Origin: Clostridia bacterium
GTDB lineage: Bacteria; Bacillota; Clostridia; Oscillospirales; Acutalibacteraceae
Assembly (NCBI GenBank): GCA_017549905.1
Contig: JAFYNC010000120.1
Coordinates: 1-15,132, forward strand
Reading direction: 5' to 3'
Length of the DNA: 15,132 nucleotides
Positions 1 to 8,214 of this stretch are shown piece by piece (the first letter of the stretch is position 1; each line of letters starts with the position of its first letter). Both the position numbers and the translations under genes were made by a program. The notes beneath the pieces are model-generated. The model was not told where the DNA came from, searched no databases, and was given only the letters and a program-made list of their open reading frames with translations.

Positions 1-550
1 ACTGTTTATCATCGAAAGGAGCGGGAATATTAAATGCAATAAAATCAGAAACAAAACCTAAATCTGTAGAATTATCAACAGTCATTAACACATCGGGAGC
101 AATGTTTTTAAGTGACGCTGTATATTTATGAAACTGAGTTTTAATTCTTCTAAGCAGGGATTCTTTATAAATCTCACGATTTGTAAAAGGTTTTTCATTA
201 CATTCGCTGACCTCAGCCAAATAAAAATCTCTGCCTGTTCTGAAATTTTGATGAGTAGCACGCGCTACACCCTCAACCAAAACCTTAACAAGTGAGTCAG
301 ATACTTTCAAGACCTGTTTAACCTTAACTATGCAACCCACAGAATATAAATCCTTTTCGGTTGGCTCTTCGGCATAAAAATCCTTTTGTGTAACTACATA
401 AAGCAGTCTGTTTGAATCCATAGCGGCTTTGAGCGCGTTTATAGATTTTGTTCTTGCTACGTCAAATGAGGAAACAGTTTTTGGAAAAACAACTAATCCT
501 CTAAGTGCTAAAAGCGGCATTGTTACCGCTGTTTCTGAGTTAAAAGACAA
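1..550 (-). CDS. lon: Lon protease, N-terminal part (cut by window edge)
   Basis: This is the 5' 183 codons of an ATP-dependent Lon protease, which degrades misfolded and regulatory proteins in the cytoplasm. The visible part is the N-terminal substrate-binding (LAN) domain. It has the opening PLLALRGLVVFPKTV, then LLYVVTQKD, the central VKVLVEGVARA stretch, and a helical section with FIAFNIPAP near the edge. The AAA+ and Ser-Lys protease domains lie outside the window. I chose a TTG start at 550 because GGAAG lies 8 bases upstream, within the last codons of the lipoprotein gene. This gives the usual short N-terminal extension before PLLALRG. The in-frame ATG at 520 has no comparable ribosome site. 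No promoter or heat-shock operator fits in the tiny gap upstream, so lon appears to be read with the pncB operon. Family assignment is firm; the start is less so. Confidence 0.9.
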   Translation of the reverse strand, partial: MSFNSETAVTMPLLALRGLVVFPKTVSSFDVARTKSINALKAAMDSNRLLYVVTQKDFYAEEPTEKDLYSVGCIVKVKQVLKVSDSLVKVLVEGVARATHQNFRTGRDFYLAEVSECNEKPFTNREIYKESLLRRIKTQFHKYTASLKNIAPDVLMTVDNSTDLGFVSDFIAFNIPAPFDDKQ

Positions 551-555
551 TTTTT

Positions 556-1107
556 TTACTTCCAATCGTTAGTTATATAAATAGCTGTAGCGCACAAGGC
601 GTTATCAACAAACAAAAATGAAACCGTGTAATCTGATATTTCAGTTTTTAAAACCTTACCCTCGGGACTACCGAGCAAGAAAAATGAATTTTTATCATTC
701 ATTTCTTCTTGTTTAAACTTGATATCTTTATAAGCGTTTTCGATCTCTACCCATAGTGTGCCTATTTCAAAACCAAAAGCAGTATCATAGCTTACGATAT
801 AAGATATACCATCTTGAATATTTGCTTTTTTGTAATAATAGCTATATAATCCGCCATCAATTAAAGCGTTATTTTCACCCTCTATAAAGTCATAAACCGC
901 ATCTTCTGAAGTTTCGGCAGCTTTTTTAAGGACGGCATTAATGGTTGCGGCAGAATCGCCGATTTTATATTCACATTCAGGTATTTGACCTAACTTTACA
1001 AAATAGCTAAGGTCGGCAATATCATCCTTACTGTTTGAATCCTTACCGCAAGAAGAAAATGAAAATATAATTAAAAGTGAAAGCAGAATACAAAATATTC
1101 TTTTCAT
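556..1107 (-). CDS. Small predicted lipoprotein of unknown function
   Basis: This 183-residue protein belongs to no family I recognise. It starts with a lipoprotein signal peptide: MKR, a hydrophobic run (residues 4-17), then FSSC with Cys20 as the likely lipidated residue, followed by a charged GKDSNSKDD linker. FSSC is a slightly loose lipobox, but such variants are common in Firmicutes. The mature part (about 160 residues) looks like a soluble mixed alpha/beta domain, with several Tyr-rich strands around residues 89-110 and no further membrane segment. It should sit on the outer face of the cytoplasmic membrane. The start has AGGGAG 6 bases upstream, overlapping the end of pncB, whose stop is only 3 bases away. 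The lon start follows 5 bases after this gene's stop, so all three are probably co-transcribed. The gene is clearly real; its function is unknown. Confidence 0.8.
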   Translation of the reverse strand: MKRIFCILLSLLIIFSFSSCGKDSNSKDDIADLSYFVKLGQIPECEYKIGDSAATINAVLKKAAETSEDAVYDFIEGENNALIDGGLYSYYYKKANIQDGISYIVSYDTAFGFEIGTLWVEIENAYKDIKFKQEEMNDKNSFFLLGSPEGKVLKTEISDYTVSFLFVDNALCATAIYITNDWK

Positions 1108-1110
1108 AAA

Positions 1111-2562
1111 TTACTCCCTGTTAGTTAGTTTACTTAATAGATTTTGTCTTAAATTCCACAAATCTTCAGATAAATCAACATAATAAGTATGCGGATTTTC
1201 AAAACGTGTAACCTCATCCCACAAAGAATTAACCTGTTCTTCCCTATATTTTGATATTTCATTAACAGATGGATTATCATAAACAAGCTTACCGTTTTCG
1301 TAAATCTTAACCTGAAGTTTACGTGCCACAAAGTTTGTAACAATCTTGCGTTTCCAAGTATGCACAGGGTCAAAAATCTCGTAAGGCTCACTGCTGTCAA
1401 TCTTTTCATTACCCAAGGTAATAACATCAGCAATAGCCTTGCCTGTATCCCTATCATATAAGCGCCACGGAATTTTAACACCTGGCAGAGTAACCTTAGC
1501 GGTATTTTCACTAATTTTAATTTTAGGAATAATAACTCCGTTTTTATCAACCGCAGAAAGCTTATAAACACCGCCGAAAACAGCCTCACTCGAAGCGGTA
1601 ATCAGTCTTTCTCCAACACCAAAGCTATCAACCTTAGCGCCTTGGAAAATCATATCACGAATCAAATATTCATCTAAGGAATTTGAAACACAGATTTTGC
1701 AGTCAGGATATCCTGCATCATCAAGCATTTTTCTGGCTTTCTTAGAAATATAGGTAATGTCACCGCTATCTATTCTGATACCCTTAGGACGCTTGCCGAG
1801 AGGCTTTAAAACCTCATCAAATACCTTAATAGCATTTGGTATACCCGATTTCAAAACGTTATAAGTATCAACAAGTAACAAACAACTATCGGGATATTTT
1901 TCAGCATAGGTTTTAAATGCGGTATATTCATCCTTAAAAAGTTGTACCCAGCTGTGAGCCATTGTACCTGATGCTACAACCTCAAAATCCTTTGCGGTAA
2001 GTAAGCAAGAAGTACCTGTGCAACCGCCGATTATTGCGGCTCTTGCGCCATAGTAAGCCGCGCCATAACCATGAGCGCGACGAGCGCCAAACTCCATAAC
2101 AACTCTGCCATCAGCCGCACGTACAATTCGGTTAGCCTTAGTCGCAATAAGCGACTGATGATTAATTGTAAGAAGAAGCATTGTTTCTACCATTAAAGCC
2201 TGCATTGCAGGTCCTCTAACTGTTACAATAGGCTCTTGTGGGAAAATAACTGTTCCTTCGGGAACCGCCCAAACATCACAGCAAAACTTAAAATTACGAA
2301 GATATTCAAGAAAATCTTCTCTAAATAAATTAAGACTGCTTAAATACTCAATATCTTCATCTGTAAACTTAAGATTATTCATATATTCAATGAGCTGTTC
2401 AAGACCTGCCATTATAGCAAAACCGCCCTTATCAGGCACACGGCGGAAGAACATATCAAAATATGTTACGGTATCTCGCATATCACTATCAAAAATGCCA
2501 TTTGCCATTGTAAGCTCATACATATCCATAATCATTGTGAGATTAAGGTTTTTATTATCCAT
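1111..2562 (-). CDS. pncB: Nicotinate phosphoribosyltransferase
   Basis: This enzyme makes nicotinate mononucleotide from nicotinate and PRPP in the Preiss-Handler NAD salvage route in the cytoplasm. From the ATG at 2562 it has 483 residues, typical for the family. Visible signatures are MYELTMANG near the N-terminus, HQSLIATKANR (135-145), a Gly/Ala-rich EFGARRAHG block (157-165), GTMAHSW with His203 matching the phosphorylated catalytic His, VDTYN (231-235), and the PRPP-site strand GIRIDSGD (261-268). A GTG at 2571 would add three residues. I reject it because it overlaps the GGGAG ribosome site at 2575-2571, which sits 8 bases from the ATG. The gap to argS is 12 bases, and the lipoprotein gene follows 3 bases downstream. 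The product is the substrate of NadD, encoded in the same window at 13560-14162. Confidence 0.93.
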   Translation of the reverse strand: MDNKNLNLTMIMDMYELTMANGIFDSDMRDTVTYFDMFFRRVPDKGGFAIMAGLEQLIEYMNNLKFTDEDIEYLSSLNLFREDFLEYLRNFKFCCDVWAVPEGTVIFPQEPIVTVRGPAMQALMVETMLLLTINHQSLIATKANRIVRAADGRVVMEFGARRAHGYGAAYYGARAAIIGGCTGTSCLLTAKDFEVVASGTMAHSWVQLFKDEYTAFKTYAEKYPDSCLLLVDTYNVLKSGIPNAIKVFDEVLKPLGKRPKGIRIDSGDITYISKKARKMLDDAGYPDCKICVSNSLDEYLIRDMIFQGAKVDSFGVGERLITASSEAVFGGVYKLSAVDKNGVIIPKIKISENTAKVTLPGVKIPWRLYDRDTGKAIADVITLGNEKIDSSEPYEIFDPVHTWKRKIVTNFVARKLQVKIYENGKLVYDNPSVNEISKYREEQVNSLWDEVTRFENPHTYYVDLSEDLWNLRQNLLSKLTNRE

Positions 2563-2574
2563 TAAAAACACTCC

Positions 2575-4263
2575 CTACATTTTTTCAGGTGCATCTATTT
2601 TCATTAATGTTAATACATTCTTAATTACTATGCCAGTAGCAGAGCAAAGCGCTAATCTTGCCTGCATTAGTTTTTCATCTTCACCCTTTACTCTGCAAGC
2701 TGAATAGAACTTATGGAATTTAGTTGCAAGTTCTTCAACGTAATGTGTAATCTTTGCAGGGTCGTAAGCCTTTGCAGAGGATATGATTTCGTCAGTCAAG
2801 GCAGAAATGTGAAGAATGAGCTCTCTTTCCTCAGGCATAGTCAAAAGTTTTAAATCATCATAACCTACAGTTCTTCTGCAAATACCCTCAGCCTCAAGAT
2901 TTCTTAAAATACTGCAAATTCGAGCATAAGCGTACTGAACATAGTAAACAGGGTTTGAGTTAGATTCATTAACCGCTAAGTCAAGGTCGAAATCAAAGTG
3001 ACTATTAGGCTCTCTTAAATTAAAGAAAAATCTTGCAGCATCAATCGGCACCTCATCAAGCAATGTAACAAGAGTGATTGCTTTGCCCGAACGTTTTGAA
3101 GCCTTTATAACCTCACCGTCGCGCACAAGACGTACCATCTGCATAAGCACAACATCAAGTCTTGATGCATCAACACCTAATGCTGTTAAAGCTGCTTTAA
3201 GACGTGGTACATAACCATGGTGGTCAGCGCCCAAAATATCAATTGCTTTATCAAACTTACGTGTTACAAGTTTATTGTAGTGATAAGCAATATCAGGCAC
3301 AACATAGGTAGGAACGCCATTAGCACGAACTAAAACAAAGTCCTTATCACAACCAAAGTCGGTAGCCTTAAACCAAAGTGCGTCTTCTTCAGTATAGGTA
3401 TGTCCACTTTGTTTTAAAAGTTCAATAATACGTGAAGTTTCGCCGTTATTATGCAAGGTGCTTTCTTTGAACCAAGTATCATAAGTGATACGGTATTTAC
3501 CCAAATCGGTTTCAAGACCTTTAATATTTTTAGGTAACGCAAACTCAACCAAAGCTTTTCTTCTATCAGCCTCAGACTTATCCACAAAGCTATCACCATT
3601 AATTTCGGCAAAAGCTTTAGCGTGCGCAATAATATCCTCACCGTGATAGGAATCTTCGGGCATTTCAATACCCTCTTTATAAAGTTGTAAATATCTTAAA
3701 TCAAGTGATAAACCAAATTTGTTAATCTGATTACCTGCATCGTTAATATAAAATTCTCTTTCGGTATAATAACCACAAGCAGATAAAACAGCCGCCAAGC
3801 AGTCACCCAAAGCGCCGCCCCTTGCATTACCGATATGCATAGGGCCTGTGGGGTTTGCCGAAACAAACTCAACAAGCACACGCTCGCCATTACCGTAATT
3901 GCTTTTACCATAATCTGCTCCCTTTTCTAATGTATCGGAAACAATATCTGCATAATAGCTATCCGCCAAAAAAAGATTAATAAAACCAGGACCTGCAATT
4001 TCGCAAGACTTAATATAAGTATTTGTAAAATCGCAATTAGAAACTATAATCTCTGCAATCTGACGGGGCGCTTTTTTGAAAGTTCTTGCCCAAACCATTG
4101 CAGCATTCACAGCATAATCACCGTGTTCACGGTTGGCAGGCACCTCTATTGCAAAATCATTAAGTTCTGATTTTTCTAAAATATTTTCAGCCATAGCCTT
4201 ATCTACGGCATTTAAAATTGTACTTTTAATTTGTTCCTTTGCTTTAGCTACTAATAATGACAT
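2575..4263 (-). CDS. argS: Arginyl-tRNA synthetase
   Basis: This is a class I aminoacyl-tRNA synthetase that charges tRNA-Arg. At 562 residues it has normal full length. The order is an N-terminal Add-1 domain (about 1-105), the catalytic Rossmann fold with the HIGH-type motif PTGPMHIGNARG (HIGN at 143-146), the INDAGNQ block (173-179), ILGADHHGY (343-351), the KMSKS-equivalent KASKR (387-391), and the C-terminal DALR anticodon-binding domain opening with YVQYAYARI. It ends in APEKM, typical of bacterial ArgRS. In KASKR the usual Met is Ala; the loop's lysines are intact. The ATG is preceded by AGAGAGGT inside the last codons of the DUF1934 gene, and the two genes abut with no gap. There is no room for a T-box leader, so any tRNA-dependent control would act at the operon promoter. 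Confidence 0.97.
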   Translation of the reverse strand: MSLLVAKAKEQIKSTILNAVDKAMAENILEKSELNDFAIEVPANREHGDYAVNAAMVWARTFKKAPRQIAEIIVSNCDFTNTYIKSCEIAGPGFINLFLADSYYADIVSDTLEKGADYGKSNYGNGERVLVEFVSANPTGPMHIGNARGGALGDCLAAVLSACGYYTEREFYINDAGNQINKFGLSLDLRYLQLYKEGIEMPEDSYHGEDIIAHAKAFAEINGDSFVDKSEADRRKALVEFALPKNIKGLETDLGKYRITYDTWFKESTLHNNGETSRIIELLKQSGHTYTEEDALWFKATDFGCDKDFVLVRANGVPTYVVPDIAYHYNKLVTRKFDKAIDILGADHHGYVPRLKAALTALGVDASRLDVVLMQMVRLVRDGEVIKASKRSGKAITLVTLLDEVPIDAARFFFNLREPNSHFDFDLDLAVNESNSNPVYYVQYAYARICSILRNLEAEGICRRTVGYDDLKLLTMPEERELILHISALTDEIISSAKAYDPAKITHYVEELATKFHKFYSACRVKGEDEKLMQARLALCSATGIVIKNVLTLMKIDAPEKM

Positions 4264-4692
4264 TTAATTTACCTCTCTTACAGAAATGTTAACTTGGTTT
4301 CGGCTAATCATTTTCATATCCGAATCAATTGTATATTGAAGATTTAAATTACCACCGTTTTCGGTTAAATCATACTCGATTTTTTCACCAAAAATACTTA
4401 TAACCAAATCACCGATAGGTGTGTTATAAAAACAGGAATTGCGTTTTCCTTCCTCAATAAGCATTTTGCTGTTAATAGCGCCCTTTCGCTCGAGCGCAAC
4501 CGTTTTATCTTTCTTAATTAAAATTCGGGTTTTAACATTAACACTTTCTTCAAACATCTGACCTTCATCATACGAAATAAAAAACTCGCCGTCGTTCATT
4601 CCAAAACGTCCCTCAGATGTAAATTCTATAGTATCGGTAGAACCATCAATACCTTGAGTTCCCTTAATATCAATTAAAACATCCTTAATCAT
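4264..4692 (-). CDS. DUF1934 (YwiB-like) beta-barrel protein
   Basis: This 142-residue cytoplasmic protein resembles the DUF1934/YwiB family of small calycin-like beta-barrel proteins, whose biochemical role is not established. The sequence is almost all alternating beta-strands: a first strand with VLIDIKGTQ, then TIEFTSEGRF, the family-typical FFISYDEG, KTRILIKKDKTVALERKG in the middle, a FYNTPIGDLVIS turn, and a final IEYDLTENGGNLNLQYTID hairpin. There is no signal peptide or membrane helix. Its ATG overlaps the murI stop (ATGA, 4 bases), which suggests translational coupling. Its stop abuts the argS start. The DUF1934-argS order is also known from Bacillus (ywiB-argS), which supports the assignment. 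Family call is fairly confident; function is unknown. Confidence 0.8.
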   Translation of the reverse strand: MIKDVLIDIKGTQGIDGSTDTIEFTSEGRFGMNDGEFFISYDEGQMFEESVNVKTRILIKKDKTVALERKGAINSKMLIEEGKRNSCFYNTPIGDLVISIFGEKIEYDLTENGGNLNLQYTIDSDMKMISRNQVNISVREVN

Positions 4693-5507
4693 AAATTGCC
4701 TAAATCCACCTGACTCACCTTTGTTTCATCAATTTCCTCACCTAACAAAATTGAAGCTTGCGCTCTGAAAGAATCTGCTTTATCTGAAACATAAAAACTA
4801 TGTATTCCAATATCAGTTTTACTGTTTAACATATCATTTTCACAAAGGTATTCTTTCACAGTCTGCGAGGTTGAAGTACCCGCATTTATAAGTGATACTT
4901 CATCACCTAAAACCTTTTTGATTACTTTTTCAAGTACAGGGTAATGAGTGCAACCGAGAATCAAAGTATCGCAACCATTTTCCTTAATCGGCTTTAAATA
5001 CCTTTTAACAGTTTCAAAAACGACAACATCGTCTTCACTATACCATCCCTCTTCAACAAGTGGAACAAACAGCGAACAACCCACAGCCGTAACCTCAGCC
5101 GAAGGCAAAAGAGCCTTAATTTGTCTTTCATGCTCACCGCTTTTTACAGTAGCGGCGGTGCCGATAACACCGATTTTACCGTTTTTAGTTGCCTTTACAG
5201 CAGAACGAGCGGCATGAGAAACAACTTCAAAAAAAGGCACAGGCAAGAGCGAAGCTGTATCAGAAGCTACAGAAGAAACAGTACCGCAAGCGGCAATAAT
5301 TAATTTAACATTCTTATTTATAAGAAAATTTTCGTCCTGTAAAGCATATTTGCGAATAGTTTCGCGGCTACGCGTACCATAAGGCACACGACCTGTATCA
5401 CCAAAATATACTATATCCTCATTTGGCAGAAAACGGCATAATTCTTTAACTACAGTTAGACCCCCAAGGCCCGAATCAAAAACGCCTATTGCACGACTGT
5501 CACTCAC
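4689..5507 (-). CDS. murI: Glutamate racemase
   Basis: This enzyme converts L-glutamate to D-glutamate for peptidoglycan stem peptides, without cofactor, using two cysteines. From the chosen start it has 272 residues. Motifs are IGVFDSGLGG (7-16, with Asp11 and Ser12), YFGDTGRVPYG (34-44), AACGT with catalytic Cys74, and LGCTHYP with Cys186. The usual CNT after the first cysteine is CGT here. The open frame extends to an ATG at 5534, but I prefer the GTG at 5507. TGAGGTG lies 6 bases upstream of it, the protein then begins close to the family norm, and the predicted transcription start (about 5531) would leave no ribosome site for the upstream ATG. It is the first gene of the operon running to lon and overlaps the next gene by 4 bases. 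Confidence 0.94.
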   Translation of the reverse strand: MSDSRAIGVFDSGLGGLTVVKELCRFLPNEDIVYFGDTGRVPYGTRSRETIRKYALQDENFLINKNVKLIIAACGTVSSVASDTASLLPVPFFEVVSHAARSAVKATKNGKIGVIGTAATVKSGEHERQIKALLPSAEVTAVGCSLFVPLVEEGWYSEDDVVVFETVKRYLKPIKENGCDTLILGCTHYPVLEKVIKKVLGDEVSLINAGTSTSQTVKEYLCENDMLNSKTDIGIHSFYVSDKADSFRAQASILLGEEIDETKVSQVDLGNL

Positions 5508-5537
5508 AGAATACACCTCACGCATTTTATTCATTAT

Positions 5538-5566
5538 ATAATACCATATTTATTATATTTTATCAA
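5538..5566 (-). promoter_or_regulatory. Sigma-A type promoter of the murI operon
   Basis: Read on the minus strand, TTGATA (5566-5561) and TATTAT (5543-5538) are separated by exactly 17 bases, a good match to the housekeeping consensus. The site lies just after the terminator of the ATPase operon. The expected transcription start is near 5531, about 24 bases before the GTG start of murI, leaving just enough leader for its ribosome site. Confidence 0.75.
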
Positions 5567-5583
5567 TAGATAAACCTAAAAAA

Positions 5584-5615
5584 ATACAAAAAACTGCCGT
5601 AAAAACGGCAGTTTT
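5584..5615 (-). terminator. Intrinsic terminator of the ATPase operon
   Basis: An 11-base-pair perfect stem (5605-5615 with 5590-5600) encloses a 4-base loop. On the minus strand a T run follows, interrupted by GTA and then resuming. The stem begins 5 bases after the ATPase stop codon, so it ends the yqeG-TIM barrel-ATPase transcript before the murI promoter. In the plus direction the run after the stem is AAAATTAAAAG, so it is not bidirectional. Confidence 0.9.
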
Positions 5616-5619
5616 AAAA

Positions 5620-8214
5620 TTAAAAGTTTGCTTTGCGCAAAATATACTTTGTGACCTCGGTTACAGGGATTATAATTAAAGCAAGTAGGAATGATACGAT
5701 AAACTGACTAAACTTTAAAATCTTAAGTGAGAACACAGCGCCTGCGGGTGTGAAAATTAAGAACATCATTACAAAAAGTGTAACCGCAACCGCAAAGTTC
5801 ATCAGTCGGTTTGAGAACAATTTTTTATTAAAAATACTGCCCTCAAACTTATTGTTAAGACAATGGAATATCTGCGAAATGCCAAGGGTTGCAAAAGCCA
5901 TTGTAACGGCAGTTGCAGAATCTCCAAAATCAAATCCTATTGAATAAGAAATAAGTGTAGCAATAGTAATTATAATACTTTGCACCGAAATAGAAATCAC
6001 AGATTTAAAATCAAAAATTTTGCCAAAAGAGGACAACGGTTTTTTATACATACAGGTATCCTCTGCTCTTTCCATACTAAGAGAAATTGCAGGTGCGCAG
6101 TCGGTTAGAAGATTTATCCATAAAAGACAAACCGCTGTTACAGGCATTGCGCCGAAAATAAGCAAACCTATTAAAACGGTTAAAATCTCCGCAATATTGC
6201 AACTAAACAAATAGTAAACCGATTTTCTAATATTGCTAAACAAACCGCGGCTTTCTCTAATAGCGTTTACTATTGAACCAAAACGGTTATTAGAAATTAT
6301 AATATCAGCATTTCCCTTTGCAACATCAGCACCGAATTTTCCAATTGCACAGCCAACATCTGCAAGAGCCAATGCATCTGCATCTTCTACACTGTCACCG
6401 GTAATTGTAACAATTTTTTTATTCAGCTTCCAAATTTTAACAAGTCGAAGCTTGTCGTTAGAAGAAACACGGGCAAACACTGTATATTTATCTATCTCGC
6501 GTGCTAATTCTTCATCGGACATTTCATTAAGTTGGGCGCCCGTAATGCCAAGGTCGCCATCCTTTAAAATACCTATTCTTCGCGCAATAGCTTTAGCAGT
6601 ATTTAAACTATCTCCCGTTATCATAACAGTTCTGCTACCGGCACTTGTGCAGGCCTCTATCTCCTCAGTTACGCCCTCACGAGGTGGGTCGCTAAGCGAT
6701 AATAAACCAACAAAAGTAAGATTACTCTCAATCTCCTGCGGATTTGGATTAGCGGGAATTTCGCTAAGCTGACGCATCGCAATACATACGTTTCTATAAG
6801 CCTCGTCAGCAAGTTTGTAGTTCAGTTCCAAAACAGACTCATAATCACAGTTAACACAATTAGGTAAAACGGTTTCGGGAGCGCCTTTTACAATGGCCAC
6901 GGGGCGTTCATTAATCATTGTAATAACAGTCATTGTCTTGCGGTCAATATCAAATGGTATCTCTGTAATATGAGGAAACAAAGCATTAATATCAACCAAA
7001 GACATTGAATTATAAGCCAAACAAGCATCTTCTATTGCTTTCTCGGTAGAGTCATTATTAAGGGTTGAACAAGCAGTTGCCAACTTAATAATTAAAGCTG
7101 AATTATCATCAATATCTTCGCTTTCGAGGTCGCAAATTTTATTGCCATCAAAAATTTTACTAAGTTTCATTTTGTTATGTGTGAAAACGCCGGTTTTATC
7201 ACAACAAAGAATGTCTGTTTTACCAAGTAATTCGGCGGCAGAGGCATCCTTAACAATAATTTTGTCCTTTAAAATTCTATGCATACCAATAGCGATTACA
7301 ATAGTGGTAATTGCGGGTAAGCCCTCGGGAATAGCGGCAACTGCCAAAGCCACTGAATTCACAAGTGTTTTAAGTGTCATACTAGCAAAATTATCGGTAG
7401 AAAAATTTTGTATTATGCCTATTATAAATGTTAAAATGCAAATTACAAAAATCACCGAATTCACAATTTTGCCTAAATTGCTGAGTGAATTTTCAAGCGG
7501 TAATTTATCTTCACTTGTTTGCTGCAATATCACAGAAGTTCTGCCACTTTCAGTATTAAGACCTGTTGCCACAACAACTACTTTTGCTGTACCATGCGCA
7601 ACATTTGTGCCACAAAATACCATATTACTGCGCTTTTCAATAACAGTAATATCTTCAAAAATTGCATCTGCATTTTTTTCAACAGGCACTTCAACCCCTG
7701 TTAAAGCCACCTCATTACAACGAAACTCGTTGCTTTCAATAATTCTTGCATCCGCAGGGATAAAATCACCCTCAGAAAGCATAATTATATCGCCGGGAAC
7801 TAATTCGGCAGAATTAATTGATTTTAAAATTCCATCACGCAATACCGAAACCGATGGATTTGTAATCTTTTTTAAGTTATCAAGTGTATTATCACAGGAA
7901 TAGATGTAATAAGCGCTGATTATTGCATTTATAATCACGATAGCAATAATTAAAAGCGGTGAGTAAGAATTCACCTCATCATAAACCAATGAAACTAAAA
8001 AAGAAATAAAAGAAATAATAATTAACGAAATTACAGTTTTATTATTTAATTGAGAAAGGAAACGCTTTAAAAACGATGGTTTTTCAATCTTGGAAATAAC
8101 ATTATTTCCGTATTTTTCCATTCTTATTTCAACTTCACCGTTTGAAAGACCTCTTTTATGGTCAACAACAAGTTCGGTGCATACTTCTTCACCAGAAGAA
8201 CTGTGCCAAATCAT
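5620..8214 (-). CDS. P2-type (calcium-pump-like) cation ATPase with altered catalytic motifs
   Basis: This 864-residue membrane protein has the full layout of a SERCA/PMCA-like P-type ATPase. It shows an N-terminal cation-ATPase domain (about 1-55), M1-M2 (58-105), the A domain (120-245), M3-M4 (250-310) with PEGLP (296-300), the P and N domains (335-640), and M5-M10 (660-860). Ion-site residues are present: Glu297 in M4, Asn673 and Glu676 in M5, Asn701, Thr704 and Asp705 in M6. N-domain FDIDRK (421-426), KGAPE (443-447) and DPPRE (509-513) are normal. Three near-invariant motifs are not. TGES is TGVE (172-175), DKTGT is DKTGV (339-343, phosphorylated Asp339 kept), and TGDGVNDAP is TGDSVEDAD (605-613). 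TGDH is also TGDS (533-536). The frame is intact, so these are not frameshift artefacts. It may be a slow, specialised or pseudo-ATPase; substrate is uncertain. The start abuts the upstream stop and is preceded by AAAGGGGA. Confidence 0.87.
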   Translation of the reverse strand: MIWHSSSGEEVCTELVVDHKRGLSNGEVEIRMEKYGNNVISKIEKPSFLKRFLSQLNNKTVISLIIISFISFLVSLVYDEVNSYSPLLIIAIVIINAIISAYYIYSCDNTLDNLKKITNPSVSVLRDGILKSINSAELVPGDIIMLSEGDFIPADARIIESNEFRCNEVALTGVEVPVEKNADAIFEDITVIEKRSNMVFCGTNVAHGTAKVVVVATGLNTESGRTSVILQQTSEDKLPLENSLSNLGKIVNSVIFVICILTFIIGIIQNFSTDNFASMTLKTLVNSVALAVAAIPEGLPAITTIVIAIGMHRILKDKIIVKDASAAELLGKTDILCCDKTGVFTHNKMKLSKIFDGNKICDLESEDIDDNSALIIKLATACSTLNNDSTEKAIEDACLAYNSMSLVDINALFPHITEIPFDIDRKTMTVITMINERPVAIVKGAPETVLPNCVNCDYESVLELNYKLADEAYRNVCIAMRQLSEIPANPNPQEIESNLTFVGLLSLSDPPREGVTEEIEACTSAGSRTVMITGDSLNTAKAIARRIGILKDGDLGITGAQLNEMSDEELAREIDKYTVFARVSSNDKLRLVKIWKLNKKIVTITGDSVEDADALALADVGCAIGKFGADVAKGNADIIISNNRFGSIVNAIRESRGLFSNIRKSVYYLFSCNIAEILTVLIGLLIFGAMPVTAVCLLWINLLTDCAPAISLSMERAEDTCMYKKPLSSFGKIFDFKSVISISVQSIIITIATLISYSIGFDFGDSATAVTMAFATLGISQIFHCLNNKFEGSIFNKKLFSNRLMNFAVAVTLFVMMFLIFTPAGAVFSLKILKFSQFIVSFLLALIIIPVTEVTKYILRKANF

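Noticed and set aside
4747..5507. Loss of a catalytic residue in MurI because CNT reads CGT
   Set aside because: The catalytic cysteine itself and its partner Cys186 are intact. The neighbouring change looks like lineage variation, not inactivation.
7142..7903. A 253-codon open frame on the plus strand inside the ATPase gene
   Set aside because: It is antisense to strongly recognisable ATPase motifs, has no ribosome site or family resemblance, and reads as a low-complexity shadow. The same applies to the plus-strand frame at 6233-6772.
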